Shown: in pieces, positions 17,233 to 26,038 of the stretch
Layout: the number at the start of each line of letters is the position of its first letter
Numbering within the stretch: the stretch's first letter is position 1
From: Parabacteroides sp. PF5-6
GTDB taxonomy: Bacteria; Bacteroidota; Bacteroidia; Bacteroidales; Tannerellaceae
Direction of reading: 5' to 3'
NCBI RefSeq assembly: GCF_029504695.1
Contig: NZ_JAQFIN010000006.1
Location: forward strand, 62,001-126,000
Length of the DNA: 64,000 bases
The notes under the pieces: generated by a model
Seen by the model: the letters and a program-made list of their open reading frames with translations, nothing else
The model's database searches: none
What the model was told of the DNA's origin: nothing
Program-made: the position numbers and the translations under genes

Positions 17233-18426
17233 TTAAATGAGTTTCTTCAAACGCAATAATGCTTCAACATAATAATAATCGGCGTAGCTCAACGGCACGT
17301 CCACTTCGCTATTGCCCGGCAGGTTGCCCGTACTGTGCATCAACGTGAAATACTGGTTAGACCCTACTTCGGCCAGGTATTCGGGCGACGATAAAGTGCG
17401 CAGCATCTCAGTGGCCAGCTCCAGGTAAGGCTTGCCTGCCTCCCCTCCTACCAGTTCGCTCAGGTCGATAAAAGCAGAAGCCATAATCGCTGCCGCGGAA
17501 GCATCGCGGGGCACGTTCGGGATATCGGGCGCGTCGAAGTCCCAGTAAGGCACCTTATCCTCCGGCAGTCGCGGATGGTTCATGATAAAAGCGGCAATAC
17601 CTTTGGCCTGTTCGAGGTATTCGGGCGCTTTGGTCTGGCGATACATCGTGCTGTAGCCATACAAAGCCCAGGCCTGTCCCCTCGCCCATGCCGATTCGTC
17701 GGCGAAGCCCTGGTGTGTCTGTTTGCAATGCGGATCGCCTGTGATCGTATCGTACGACACCACGTGGTAGCTGCTGTAGTCGTCGCGGAAATGGTGCGCG
17801 ATGGTTTTATGCGCGTGTGAATGGGAGATCTCGCTGAACTGCTGGTCTCCTGTTTTTTCGGCGATCCAGTTGAAGAACTCCAGGTTCATCATATTATCGA
17901 TGATCACCGGGAACTGCCAGACGTTTTTGTTGAAGTCCCAGGAACGGATGGCGCATACGGTTGAATTGTAGCGGGTCGCCAGGGAATGTGCGCCGGTAAT
18001 CATCACGTCGAGGTAATCCGGGTTCTGCGTGATGCGGTAGCCATTACCGAAACTGCAGAAGAGCATAAAGCCCAGGTCGTGCGTATTGGTCAGGTTCTTG
18101 GCCGGTTCCACCCGGTCGGTGTACATCTCCGCATACTTCTTCAACTGGGGAGTCGGATTGTTCTCGTAGAGATACCAGAGTTCACCGGGGAAGAAACCGC
18201 TACACCACCAGCCGTAGTTGCTGGTTTCCAGTTCGCCCTTTTTGTTGATTGTCTTCGGTAGTTTACCTTCTTCTTTTTCAAGCTTTTCAGCCATCAATAG
18301 CGCTTGTTCCATGGCCACACCGAGTCCTCGGTCGATCATATCGGATAACGACTCGCGTTTGTCTGTCTGGCACGCGGTAAAAAGTAAGCCGGACAAGAGT
18401 AATAAAGTAATCCAGTTCTTTTTCAT
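17233..18426 (-). CDS. glycoside hydrolase family 88, unsaturated glucuronyl hydrolase
   Basis: This 397-residue protein is a lipoprotein (signal ending LLFTACQ). It shows the GH88 layout: NTHDLGFMLFCSFGNGYR carries the first catalytic Asp near residue 115, and PVIIDNMMNLEFFNW the second near 175. DESAWARGQAWALYG near residue 245 and the closing PLSYADYYYVEALLRLK are also family signatures. GH88 enzymes hydrate the double bond of unsaturated uronyl residues left by polysaccharide lyases, releasing 5-keto-4-deoxyuronate, the substrate of KduI downstream. No lyase is encoded in the window, so the supply must come from elsewhere. It appears to head the operon, with a -7 box at 18453-18460. Confidence 0.93.
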   Translation of the reverse strand: MKKNWITLLLLSGLLFTACQTDKRESLSDMIDRGLGVAMEQALLMAEKLEKEEGKLPKTINKKGELETSNYGWWCSGFFPGELWYLYENNPTPQLKKYAEMYTDRVEPAKNLTNTHDLGFMLFCSFGNGYRITQNPDYLDVMITGAHSLATRYNSTVCAIRSWDFNKNVWQFPVIIDNMMNLEFFNWIAEKTGDQQFSEISHSHAHKTIAHHFRDDYSSYHVVSYDTITGDPHCKQTHQGFADESAWARGQAWALYGYSTMYRQTKAPEYLEQAKGIAAFIMNHPRLPEDKVPYWDFDAPDIPNVPRDASAAAIMASAFIDLSELVGGEAGKPYLELATEMLRTLSSPEYLAEVGSNQYFTLMHSTGNLPGNSEVDVPLSYADYYYVEALLRLKKLI

Positions 18427-18452
18427 AAAGAGATCTAATTTCTATGTTGGCG

Positions 18453-18460
18453 CAAACATA
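18453..18460 (-). promoter_or_regulatory. candidate -7 box TATGTTTG for uronate operon
   Basis: Minus-strand TATGTTTG followed by C fits TAnnTTTG and is 26 bases upstream of the GH88 start. The -33 element is not recognisable. Confidence 0.45.
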
Positions 18461-18553
18461 CGATTTTTTTCTCAATATGAGGTATAATTATTGGTCTTTC
18501 CCTGGTCTATTCTGATCAGAGTGGGAGCGAAGAAGTCTTTTTCCCTGTAGCGG

Positions 18554-19060
18554 TTATTTCGGTGGGAAGAAAACCACATTCATCCATTCGGAGCGCACGA
18601 AATTGCCGTCTTTGTCTCTTCCGGCTTCGATGTCTGCTTCCTGTATCAGGCGGAGCGCTTCACGGGTGAAGTCGTCTTCCTGCCAGTTTTCTTTTGTAGT
18701 CCATTCGTTGGTGGCGGAGTCTAATTCCCGGTAGCGATGGATGTAGGGGCGGGTGAGGCTTCCATCTTTCTCGATAACGGCTTTGACCATGACCTGTTTG
18801 GCCTTTTTGGGATCCCAATCTTTCAGGCGATTGTTCTGCCGGAAGTAATTGAGGGCATCTTTCTGATGGGCGGTGTAAGGTGGCATGGCATGAATGGTGG
18901 TATCTTCATCCACGACAATGGCTTCGTCCGACAGGGTGATTTCCTGCTCTACTTCAGCCCAATCGGCCACGGCTACTTCCACCGAAGCGTTGGTTTTGGG
19001 TTTGCAACTTAGTGATAATAAAAGGAAAGCCACCAGGGCAAATAAGTACGATGTTTTCAT
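18554..19060 (-). CDS. lipoprotein with TonB C-terminal-like domain
   Basis: From the Met at 19060 the protein has 168 residues with a lipobox (LLLLSLSCKPK). The C-terminal 95 residues follow the TonB C-terminal fold: QVMVKAVIEKDGSLTRPYIH, then a helix around FTREALRLIQEA, then RSEWMNVVFFPPK. TonB itself has a membrane anchor and a proline-rich linker; here the domain sits directly on a lipid anchor, as in several Bacteroidota proteins of unknown function. It is separated from ychF by a G-rich repeat array, and no ExbB or ExbD genes are near. Whether it contacts TonB-dependent receptors is unknown. Confidence 0.8.
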   Translation of the reverse strand: MKTSYLFALVAFLLLSLSCKPKTNASVEVAVADWAEVEQEITLSDEAIVVDEDTTIHAMPPYTAHQKDALNYFRQNNRLKDWDPKKAKQVMVKAVIEKDGSLTRPYIHRYRELDSATNEWTTKENWQEDDFTREALRLIQEADIEAGRDKDGNFVRSEWMNVVFFPPK

Positions 19061-19150
19061 AATAAGCATTGTATTAATAAGATAATAGGCTGCTAAGGTA
19101 TTTGGTTTTTCTGGGAAAGAAGGGGATTATTGTCTTAATAAAAGCTAAAA

Positions 19151-19313
19151 GGGGAGGTGAGGGGTTTAAGGGGGCTAAGGGGTTTAAGGGGATTAAGGAT
19201 TGGGGGCTAAGGGAATTAAGGGGTTTAAGGGGATTAAGGGGATTAAGGGTTGAGGGCTAAGGGGATTAATGTCGTCCTTAAACCCCTTAGCCCCCTTAAA
19301 CCCCTTAATCTCC
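19151..19313. repeat. long G-rich 9-mer array with complementary C-rich arm
   Basis: Units of the form GGGGTTTAA, GGGGGCTAA and GGGGATTAA repeat from about 19151 to 19270, with degenerate copies in the middle, and a C-rich complement follows at 19276-19313 right up to the ychF stop. The stretch 19161-19191 differs by one base from 15917-15947. It holds four or more G4 runs. Confidence 0.8.
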
Positions 19314-20417
19314 TTACACATTAAACCTAAAATGCATAATATCCCCATCCTGCACGACATATTCTTTGCCTTCGACGCTCATCTTGCCGGCTTCTTTGAC
19401 GGCGGCTTCCGAGCCGTATTGGATAAAATCGTCGTATTTGATCACTTCGGCGCGGATAAATCCTTTCTCAAAGTCAGTATGGATCACACCGGCGCATTGG
19501 GGCGCTTTGCTGCCGCGCAGGTAGGTCCAGGCACGTACTTCCTGTACCCCGGCGGTCAGGTAAGTCTCCAGATTCAGGAGGCGGTAAGCCGATTTGATCA
19601 GGCGGCTGACGCCCGATTCCTGCAAACCGATCTCTCCGAGGAACATCTCGCGTTCTTCGTAGGTCTCGAACTCGGCAATCTCGCTCTCGATCTTGGCGGC
19701 AACGATCAGGATCTCCGCATTCTCTTCTTTGACGGCTTCGCGAACGGCCTCTACGTAGGCATTGCCGTTGACAGCGCTGGCCTCGTCGACATTGCAGACA
19801 TACATCACCGGCTTGCTGGTCAACAGAAACAGTTCGTGTGCAATCTTTTGCTCGTCTTTCGTGTCGAAAGTCACCGTGCGGGCGCTTTTCCCTTGTTCGA
19901 GGGCCTCTTTGAACTTCACCAGAACATCGTACGCCAGTTTCGCCTGTTTGTCGCCTCCGGTCTGTGCTTGTTTCTGCACCTTGGTGATGCGGGCGTCGAC
20001 CGTCTCGAGGTCTTTGATCTGCAACTCGGCGTCGATGATTTCTTTGTCGCGCACCGGGTCTACACTGCCGTCCACATGGGTGATATTCTCGTCGTCGAAG
20101 CAGCGCAACACGTGCAGGATCGCATCCGTCTCCCGGATATTGGCCAGGAACTTATTGCCCAGTCCTTCCCCTTTGCTGGCGCCTTTGACGAGCCCGGCAA
20201 TATCGACAATCTCCACCGTGGTAGGCACGATCCGTTGCGGGTGGATCAGTTCCGCCAGTTTGTTTAACCGTTCATCGGGAACGGTGATTACCCCTACATT
20301 GGGTTCGATCGTACAGAAAGGGAAGTTTGCCGATTGTGCTTTCGCGTTCGACAAGCAATTGAAAAGGGTAGATTTGCCCACGTTGGGAAGACCTACGATA
20401 CCGCATTGTAATGCCAT
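19314..20417 (-). CDS. ychF: redox-regulated ATPase YchF (Obg family)
   Basis: This 367-residue P-loop protein has Walker A in GLPNVGKSTLFNCL (residues 8-21), DIAGLVKGASKGEGLGN for switch II, and the altered specificity loop CNVDE in place of NKxD. That change is typical of YchF, which prefers ATP over GTP. A coiled-coil insertion follows (SARTVTF region), and a TGS domain closes the protein (LETYLTAGVQEVRAWTYLRG). YchF binds ribosomes and has a role in stress and redox responses. The length equals the family norm. A -7 box lies at 20459-20466. The gene is divergent from the propeller lipoproteins, and the shared gap holds array A. Confidence 0.96.
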   Translation of the reverse strand: MALQCGIVGLPNVGKSTLFNCLSNAKAQSANFPFCTIEPNVGVITVPDERLNKLAELIHPQRIVPTTVEIVDIAGLVKGASKGEGLGNKFLANIRETDAILHVLRCFDDENITHVDGSVDPVRDKEIIDAELQIKDLETVDARITKVQKQAQTGGDKQAKLAYDVLVKFKEALEQGKSARTVTFDTKDEQKIAHELFLLTSKPVMYVCNVDEASAVNGNAYVEAVREAVKEENAEILIVAAKIESEIAEFETYEEREMFLGEIGLQESGVSRLIKSAYRLLNLETYLTAGVQEVRAWTYLRGSKAPQCAGVIHTDFEKGFIRAEVIKYDDFIQYGSEAAVKEAGKMSVEGKEYVVQDGDIMHFRFNV

Positions 20418-20458
20418 TTATCTTTTGTTTTAAGTTTATTTGCTTCTTTTTGAGGGGG

Positions 20459-20466
20459 CAAAGATA
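20459..20466 (-). promoter_or_regulatory. candidate -7 box TATCTTTG for ychF
   Basis: Minus-strand TATCTTTG followed by C matches TAnnTTTG, 41 bases upstream of the ychF start. No -33 TTTG at normal spacing. Confidence 0.45.
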
Positions 20467-20549
20467 GGGAAAAAAGTTGACATCACGCCGACGTTCTTTT
20501 TGCACGTTGGCCCTGCCTTTTTCGCCCCGCCGGGAGGAGATTCCGGCAT

Positions 20550-20669
20550 GACCTACCTCTATTAAAATTATGAGGTACCTCAAAAACAATTATGACGTAC
20601 CTCAAAAACAATTATGACGTACCTCAAAATCGATTATGACGTACCTCATAATAAGTTTTGACGTACCTC
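20550..20669. repeat. array A: six palindromic units at exact 22-bp period
   Basis: The ten-base core GACGTACCTC (once GACCTACCTC and once the perfect palindrome GAGGTACCTC) starts at 20550, 20572, 20594, 20616, 20638 and 20660. The spacing is 22 in every step. The linkers are AT-rich (TTATG before, AAAAACAA after). It occupies the 398-base gap between divergent ychF and the lipoprotein gene at 20816. Nothing else was seen in the gap apart from the ychF -7 box. Confidence 0.9.
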
Positions 20670-20815
20670 TTACTGCTTTTTCCTTCCGGGAATCAGAAAA
20701 AAATAGGGCGAGTTGCAATAATTCTTGTTAATTATTTCTACTTTGCATTCGTAATACGTTGCAATTGCGTATATTGCGAAACATTAGTAGACTGTTAAAC
20801 TAAATTATACGCATT

Positions 20816-22042
20816 ATGAAGAAGAATAAATCTCTGGTTGGAATTAGCCTGTTGTTCGCCTTGTTGGTGATGGGCTGTGCGAAAAGTAAAGATGTGACGT
20901 ATTGGGAAAACGCGCCGGTCGTGGCCGAGCGATCGGGCGAGTTGATCACATTGGATCCCGCTTTATTGAAAGATACGATTGTGTTTCCGTTGAGTTTCTT
21001 CGCCGAAGAGTTGCAGATCGTCAAGTTGGACGACCGGGAGGATGCCTTTGTCTATCCTTCGGCTGTATTGCTTTCCGACAATTATATCCTGGTGCAGAGC
21101 GGGCGCAACAATAACCTTTCTTTCGAGGAATGGCAGGCCAGCGTGCCTATGCCTTGCCGGCTGTTCGATAAGACGGGGAAATACATTACCGATATCGGTT
21201 CGATCGGGCAGGGGCCGGGCGAATACAATGATATCTACGCGATGCAGATCGACGAAGCCGCCGATCGCATTTATCTCTTGCCCTGGCAATCGGACAAATT
21301 GTTGGTGTACAGTCTAAAAGGCGAAGTGTTGGAACCCATCCGCCTGCCTTACCGGGCAAATAAAGGAGTCTTCCGCGTGGAGGGCGACCGGGTAACGATG
21401 GCGGTATTGCCTTTCCCGCAAATCCCATCGGTGGCCTGGACGCAAACGCTCGACGGCAAGGTATTGAATGAAATACCGGTGACCGAAGCGCTGGCGATGG
21501 AGTTTGATTTCAGCAACGAGATCTCTTCCTATCAGCATGCCGAGCGCATGGACCTTTCGTTTTGGTACTGGCCGACACGGATCGATACCCTGTATCATAT
21601 CGACGCGGACCAGGGCCAATTGATCCCGCGCTTCACGGTGAAGTTCAAAGAAAACAAGCTCGAACCGCATTCCTATGCCGAGTGGCCGAACTACTATGCG
21701 GGCAATACGAGTACGATCGTCACGATCTCTGATGGCAACAGCCTGCGCCAGGAAGGGGAGAAGCCCGCTTATTATATTGTGGATAAAGAAACCTTACGTG
21801 GCGCGTTCTTCCGCGTTGTGAACGATTATATGGGCGGCGAAGATATGGATTGGCCGTTTATGCTGTTTGAGAAAGGGTATTACGCCCGCAATATGGACCC
21901 CGGAAACCTGGAAGAGTGGCTCGAGAAGGCGTTGAAATCCAAGACCATGTCGGATGCGGTACGCGAAAGGCTGACGACGCTCCGCCAGTCGATCGGTCCC
22001 GACGATAACAACTACGTGGTGTATGCCCGGATGAAACGGTAA
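20816..22042 (+). CDS. six-bladed β-propeller lipoprotein (BF3164-like)
   Basis: This 408-residue protein is a lipoprotein (lipobox LLVMGCAKS). The body fits the six-bladed propeller lipoproteins common in Bacteroidales (BF3164/DUF4934-type): an early strand FAEELQIVKLDD, then CRLFDKTGKYITDIGSIGQG with the typical 'GQGPGEY' turn, then repeated strands such as AADRIYLLPWQSDKLLVYS. These proteins are probably on the outer membrane, and no catalytic role is known. The next gene encodes a related lipoprotein after a 9-base gap, so the two form an operon of paralogues. The start follows an AT-rich leader. Confidence 0.85.
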   Translation: MKKNKSLVGISLLFALLVMGCAKSKDVTYWENAPVVAERSGELITLDPALLKDTIVFPLSFFAEELQIVKLDDREDAFVYPSAVLLSDNYILVQSGRNNNLSFEEWQASVPMPCRLFDKTGKYITDIGSIGQGPGEYNDIYAMQIDEAADRIYLLPWQSDKLLVYSLKGEVLEPIRLPYRANKGVFRVEGDRVTMAVLPFPQIPSVAWTQTLDGKVLNEIPVTEALAMEFDFSNEISSYQHAERMDLSFWYWPTRIDTLYHIDADQGQLIPRFTVKFKENKLEPHSYAEWPNYYAGNTSTIVTISDGNSLRQEGEKPAYYIVDKETLRGAFFRVVNDYMGGEDMDWPFMLFEKGYYARNMDPGNLEEWLEKALKSKTMSDAVRERLTTLRQSIGPDDNNYVVYARMKR

Positions 22043-22051
22043 ACGGCAACT

Positions 22052-23086
22052 ATGAAACGATTTTATTTCTTTGGCTTGGCCTTTGTTTTGCCTCTCTTCT
22101 TCTCCTGCAATACGAAGACGCTGGAAGATGCGCGGCTGGAGCGCCTCTCGCTGGATAGTATTCCGCAGACGGCGCTCGAGATGGAGGTGATCGCAGAGCC
22201 TTTTGAATGGGGCGATGTGTCGACACCCGATCTGTATCTGGCGGGGGATAGTCTGGTGGCATTGAGCTATTTCAAGAATGCGGCGGTGCTCCGTTTCTAT
22301 GATCTGACGGGTAAAGATCTGGGGAAGTCATCGATCCGTAAATTGACCGACCGCCATCCGCTGGCGATCGATCCGGCTTATCGCGCTTCTTTCTCTTTCC
22401 TGCACCCGAATACGAATATCTTTTATGAATATACGGTCGAAGACGGAGCGTTGCGGCTCGATAATTTTACGCGCATGCGTCTGTATGGCAATTCGCCCCG
22501 GCAAGCGGTCCGATTGGATGCCGATCACTTTGCTTTTATCGGGAGCTACAAAGACGGATTATGGGGTATCTGGGAAGAATCGACACGCGAACTGACGTTT
22601 ACCGGCACTTATCCGATCACGTATGAGATTGTTCCTCAGGCTCTATTGCCGTATTTCAGCGGGCGTATCGCGTTTTCCGGCGATCAGCTGGTGTATGTCT
22701 CTTATCAGTTCGGTTATATCTCTTCTTACCGGTATAAAAAGGGGAAACTGCGGAAATTATGGGAGAAGCAGGTGAGCGATTTCCTTTACCGGGAGAGTAG
22801 CTTGGGGTATACGTTTGATGAGAAGCACAAGAACGGTTTCCTTGAGGTTGCTTTTGCCGGCGATCATATCTATACGTTGTATAACGGTTGCGACGACTCG
22901 GCGGGAGAGGAGTTCACCAACGCGATCGTTGTCTTCACGCGGGAAGGCAGGCCCGTGGCCCGCTATACCCTTCCCGATATGATGAGCTATATGAAGTTCG
23001 ACAGCAAAGGCGAATATGCCTATGCGACCTATTCCAAGGTAGGGTCGACGCAGGTGCTGGTACGGTTTAGGCTGCCGGGGATTTAG
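22052..23086 (+). CDS. BF3164-type TolB-like β-propeller lipoprotein
   Basis: This 344-residue protein has a lipobox (LFFSCNTKT) and six propeller-type repeats, including DLYLAGDSLVALSYFKNAAV, RQAVRLDADHFAFIGSYKDG and the last blade MMSYMKFDSKGEYAYATY. It matches the BF3164 family of TolB-like propeller lipoproteins in length. It is paired with the related gene upstream (9-base spacing). The TAG stop lies inside the left arm of a heptamer inverted repeat (23085-23153), which probably ends transcription here. Function is unknown; binding of a ligand or partner at the surface is inference from the fold. Confidence 0.86.
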   Translation: MKRFYFFGLAFVLPLFFSCNTKTLEDARLERLSLDSIPQTALEMEVIAEPFEWGDVSTPDLYLAGDSLVALSYFKNAAVLRFYDLTGKDLGKSSIRKLTDRHPLAIDPAYRASFSFLHPNTNIFYEYTVEDGALRLDNFTRMRLYGNSPRQAVRLDADHFAFIGSYKDGLWGIWEESTRELTFTGTYPITYEIVPQALLPYFSGRIAFSGDQLVYVSYQFGYISSYRYKKGKLRKLWEKQVSDFLYRESSLGYTFDEKHKNGFLEVAFAGDHIYTLYNGCDDSAGEEFTNAIVVFTREGRPVARYTLPDMMSYMKFDSKGEYAYATYSKVGSTQVLVRFRLPGI

Positions 23087-23153
23087 TTGAAAGTTGAAAG
23101 TTGAAAGCGATTAGAATATTTCTCTTTTCGCTTTCAACTTTCAACTTTCAACT
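23085..23153. terminator. heptamer inverted repeat, probable bidirectional terminator
   Basis: Three copies of GTTGAAA (23085-23110) are perfectly complementary over 26 bp to 23128-23153. The loop is 17 bases. It spans the exact gap between two convergent stops, the lipoprotein gene and polA. The perfect stem suggests a terminator for both, although T-runs are short. Confidence 0.75.
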
Positions 23154-23154
23154 T

Positions 23155-25920
23155 TTAATGCGCCTCCAGCCAGTTATTGCCCACCCCGCAATCGGCAATC
23201 AATGGCACCTGCAAAGCAACGACCTGTTCCATCTCTTCCAGAACGATGGCGCGAACGCGGTCGATCTCTTCCCGGTACACGTTGAAGTTCAGTTCATCAT
23301 GCACCTGAAGGGTCATTTTGCTCTTTACGCCTTCCCGTTCAAAGCGGTCGAAGATCCGGATCATAGCTACTTTGATGATATCAGCAGCGCTTCCCTGGAT
23401 CGGGGCGTTGATGGCGTTGCGCTCGGCGTAACCCCGCACGATGGCGTTGTTCGAATTGATATCCGGCAGGAAACGTTTGCGCTTGAATAGCGTCTCTACA
23501 TAGCCTTTTTCTTTCGCCACACGGATACTTTCATCCATATACTCACGCACCTGCGGGTAGGAGCGGAAATAGCCGTCGATCAATTCTTTCGACTCCGCGC
23601 GCGGAATGCCCAGGCGCTCGGCCAAGCCGAAAACGGAGATGCCATAGATAATGCCGAAGTTGGCCGTCTTCGCCTTCCGGCGCATCTCGGCGGTGACCTC
23701 CGACACGGGGATGCCATAGATCTTGGCGGCTGTCGCGGCATGAATATCTTCGCCGCTGCGGAAGGCTTCGATCATATTCGTATCGTTGCTCAGGTGCGCC
23801 ATGATGCGCAGTTCGATCTGGGAGTAGTCGGCAGAGAAGAAGACCGAACCGGCATTATCGGCGGTAAAGGCCTTGCGGATCTCCCGGCCCAGTTCATCGC
23901 GGACGGGGATATTCTGCAGGTTGGGATTGGTCGAACTCAGGCGACCGGTGGCGGTAACGGCCTGGTTGTACGAGGTATGGATCTTGCCCGTTTCCGGATG
24001 GATCAATGTCGGCAGGGCGTCGATATAGGTGCTCAACAGCTTCTTCAGGCCGCGGTATTCCAACAGTTTGCCGATGATCGGATGTTTATTGCGCAGCTTC
24101 TCCAGTATATCTTCGCTGGTGCTGTAGTTGCCCGTCTTGGTCTTCTTGGCTTTTTCGTCGATCTTTAGTTTCTCAAACAGGATCTCGCCGACTTGTTTGG
24201 TCGAATTGATATTGAACGACTCACCGGCCATCTCATGAATCTCACGTTCCAATTTCTCAAGCGAAGCGGTCAGGACCACCGACGATTGGTGCAACGCCTC
24301 CGTATCCAGGCTCACCCCGGTAGCTTCCATGTCGGCCAGGACATAGACCAACGGCATCTCGATATCGAAGAAAAGCGACTCCAAGCCCTCTTTCTTCAAC
24401 AGGGGCGCGAAATGGTTTTTGAGCTGAAGGGTGACGTCCGCATCTTCGGCGGCGTACTCCGCCACCTGCTCTACCGGGATGTCGCGCATACTGAGTTGCT
24501 TTTTGCCTTTCGGACCGATCAGCTCCTCGATGGCGATCGGCGTATAACCGAGATAGGTCTCCGCCAAGTAATCCATGCCGTGACGCAGTTCGGGGTTCAA
24601 GAGGTAATGCGCGATCATCGTATCGAAAAGCGGCCCTTTCACTCGGACACCGTACTTGCGCAAGACGAGTATATCGAATTTGATGTTTTGTCCGATCTTC
24701 CGGATTTTTTCATTTTGAAGGGCAGGGGAGAAGCGGTCGACAATTTTTTGCGCTTCCGTCCGATCGGCGGGCACGGGAACATACCACGCCTCTTTTTCTT
24801 TCACCGCGAAAGAGAGACCGACCAAATTACACGTCAACGGGTCGACTCCGTCGGTTTCCGTGTCAAAAGCAAAAAAATCCTGGTCGTTCAAAAAGCGGGC
24901 TAACTCCTCCTGTTTTGTTTGATTATCAGTGAGATGATAAGTGTGATCGGTCGATTTTAAGCTTGCGAGAGTGGAATATTTGGGAGCTTCCGGCCCCTCG
25001 GGCGCAAATAAAGCAAAGAGATCGCCTTGAATCGGACCCGTTTGCGCGGGCTTTTTGGCCTCACCCTGCAGTTTGTTAATAAATGTTCTAAATTCTAATT
25101 CAGTGTAAATTTCGGTCAACTTCCCTTCGTCGGGTTTTTCGCGCCGGCATTGATTGGCATCGAAGGTGATGGGCACGTCCGTTTTGATCGTCGCCAGAAA
25201 TTTAGAGAATTTGATCTGCTCCACATTTTCTTCGATCTTCGTTTTGAGTGCTCCTTTTAGCTGGTCGGAATTTTCGAGTAGGTTCTCTATACTGCCGAAC
25301 TGGGTCAATAATTTCTGGGCGGTCTTCTCGCCGACACCGGGGCATCCGGGGATATTATCCGAGCTGTCGCCCATCAATGCCAAGAGATCGATCACCTGGG
25401 CGGTGGAGGTCAGGCCGTATTTATCCAATACTTCTTTTACGCCCATGGTCTCGTAGTCGCCGCCGAACTTCGGGCGGTACATATAGATATGCTCTTCGAC
25501 CAACTGGCCGTAGTCCTTATCCGGAGTCATCATATAAACTTCGAAGTGTTCCGCCGCCGCCTGTTTGGCCACCGTTCCGATCACATCATCGGCTTCGTAG
25601 CCCTTGATCTCGAGGATGGGGATATTGTACGCTTTGATAATGTCTTTGATCAGGGGAACCGAGGCGCGGATGTCCTCCGGCGTCTCTTCCCGTTGGGCTT
25701 TATAGGCCTCGTATGCTTCGTGGCGGAAGGTAGGGCCGGGGGGGTCGAAGGCCACGGCGATATGGGTCGGATCTTCCCGTTTCAAGACATCTTCCAGGCT
25801 ATTGACAAAGCCGAAGATGGCGGAGGTATTCATTCCTTTGGAGTTGATCCGGGGGTTTTTGATAAAGGCGTAATACGAGCGATAGATGAGCGCGTAAGCA
25901 TCAATGAGGAATAATTTCAT
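23155..25920 (-). CDS. polA: DNA polymerase I
   Basis: This 921-residue protein carries all three domains. The 5' nuclease covers residues 1 to about 290 (FLIDAYALIYRSYYAF at the start; SSDNIPGCPGVGEKTA near 190). The 3'-5' proofreading domain covers about 340-520 and looks active: FAFDTETDG (Exo I), IGQNIKFD (Exo II) and YAAEDADV (Exo III) are present. The polymerase domain contains DYSQIELRIMAHLS (motif A), the RRKAKTANFGIIYG O-helix (motif B) and QVHDEL (motif C). Its work is primer removal, gap filling and repair synthesis. The gene is alone on the minus strand, divergent from the prenyl synthase. Confidence 0.97.
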   Translation of the reverse strand: MKLFLIDAYALIYRSYYAFIKNPRINSKGMNTSAIFGFVNSLEDVLKREDPTHIAVAFDPPGPTFRHEAYEAYKAQREETPEDIRASVPLIKDIIKAYNIPILEIKGYEADDVIGTVAKQAAAEHFEVYMMTPDKDYGQLVEEHIYMYRPKFGGDYETMGVKEVLDKYGLTSTAQVIDLLALMGDSSDNIPGCPGVGEKTAQKLLTQFGSIENLLENSDQLKGALKTKIEENVEQIKFSKFLATIKTDVPITFDANQCRREKPDEGKLTEIYTELEFRTFINKLQGEAKKPAQTGPIQGDLFALFAPEGPEAPKYSTLASLKSTDHTYHLTDNQTKQEELARFLNDQDFFAFDTETDGVDPLTCNLVGLSFAVKEKEAWYVPVPADRTEAQKIVDRFSPALQNEKIRKIGQNIKFDILVLRKYGVRVKGPLFDTMIAHYLLNPELRHGMDYLAETYLGYTPIAIEELIGPKGKKQLSMRDIPVEQVAEYAAEDADVTLQLKNHFAPLLKKEGLESLFFDIEMPLVYVLADMEATGVSLDTEALHQSSVVLTASLEKLEREIHEMAGESFNINSTKQVGEILFEKLKIDEKAKKTKTGNYSTSEDILEKLRNKHPIIGKLLEYRGLKKLLSTYIDALPTLIHPETGKIHTSYNQAVTATGRLSSTNPNLQNIPVRDELGREIRKAFTADNAGSVFFSADYSQIELRIMAHLSNDTNMIEAFRSGEDIHAATAAKIYGIPVSEVTAEMRRKAKTANFGIIYGISVFGLAERLGIPRAESKELIDGYFRSYPQVREYMDESIRVAKEKGYVETLFKRKRFLPDINSNNAIVRGYAERNAINAPIQGSAADIIKVAMIRIFDRFEREGVKSKMTLQVHDELNFNVYREEIDRVRAIVLEEMEQVVALQVPLIADCGVGNNWLEAH

Positions 25921-25993
25921 CTCTTTTATACTGTTTTAAGAATACAATCTCGGGTAAATGTACGAAAAAACTCGCTGTCTCAATAGTTTTTCT

Positions 25994-26001
25994 TACTTTT
26001 G
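25994..26001 (+). promoter_or_regulatory. candidate -7 box TACTTTTG
   Basis: TACTTTTG followed by C fits TAnnTTTG. It lies 38 bases upstream of the ATG at 26039 and 20 upstream of the alternative ATG at 26021. Confidence 0.45.
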
Positions 26002-26038
26002 CCGAATCTTTTAACGGGCCATGTATCGCCCCGCAAGC

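Noticed and set aside
20550-20669. CRISPR-like regular repeats (also 27054, 34834, 55719)
   Set aside because: The 22-bp period leaves only 4-12 bases between palindromic cores, with no unique spacers of 30 bases or more, and no cas gene is near.
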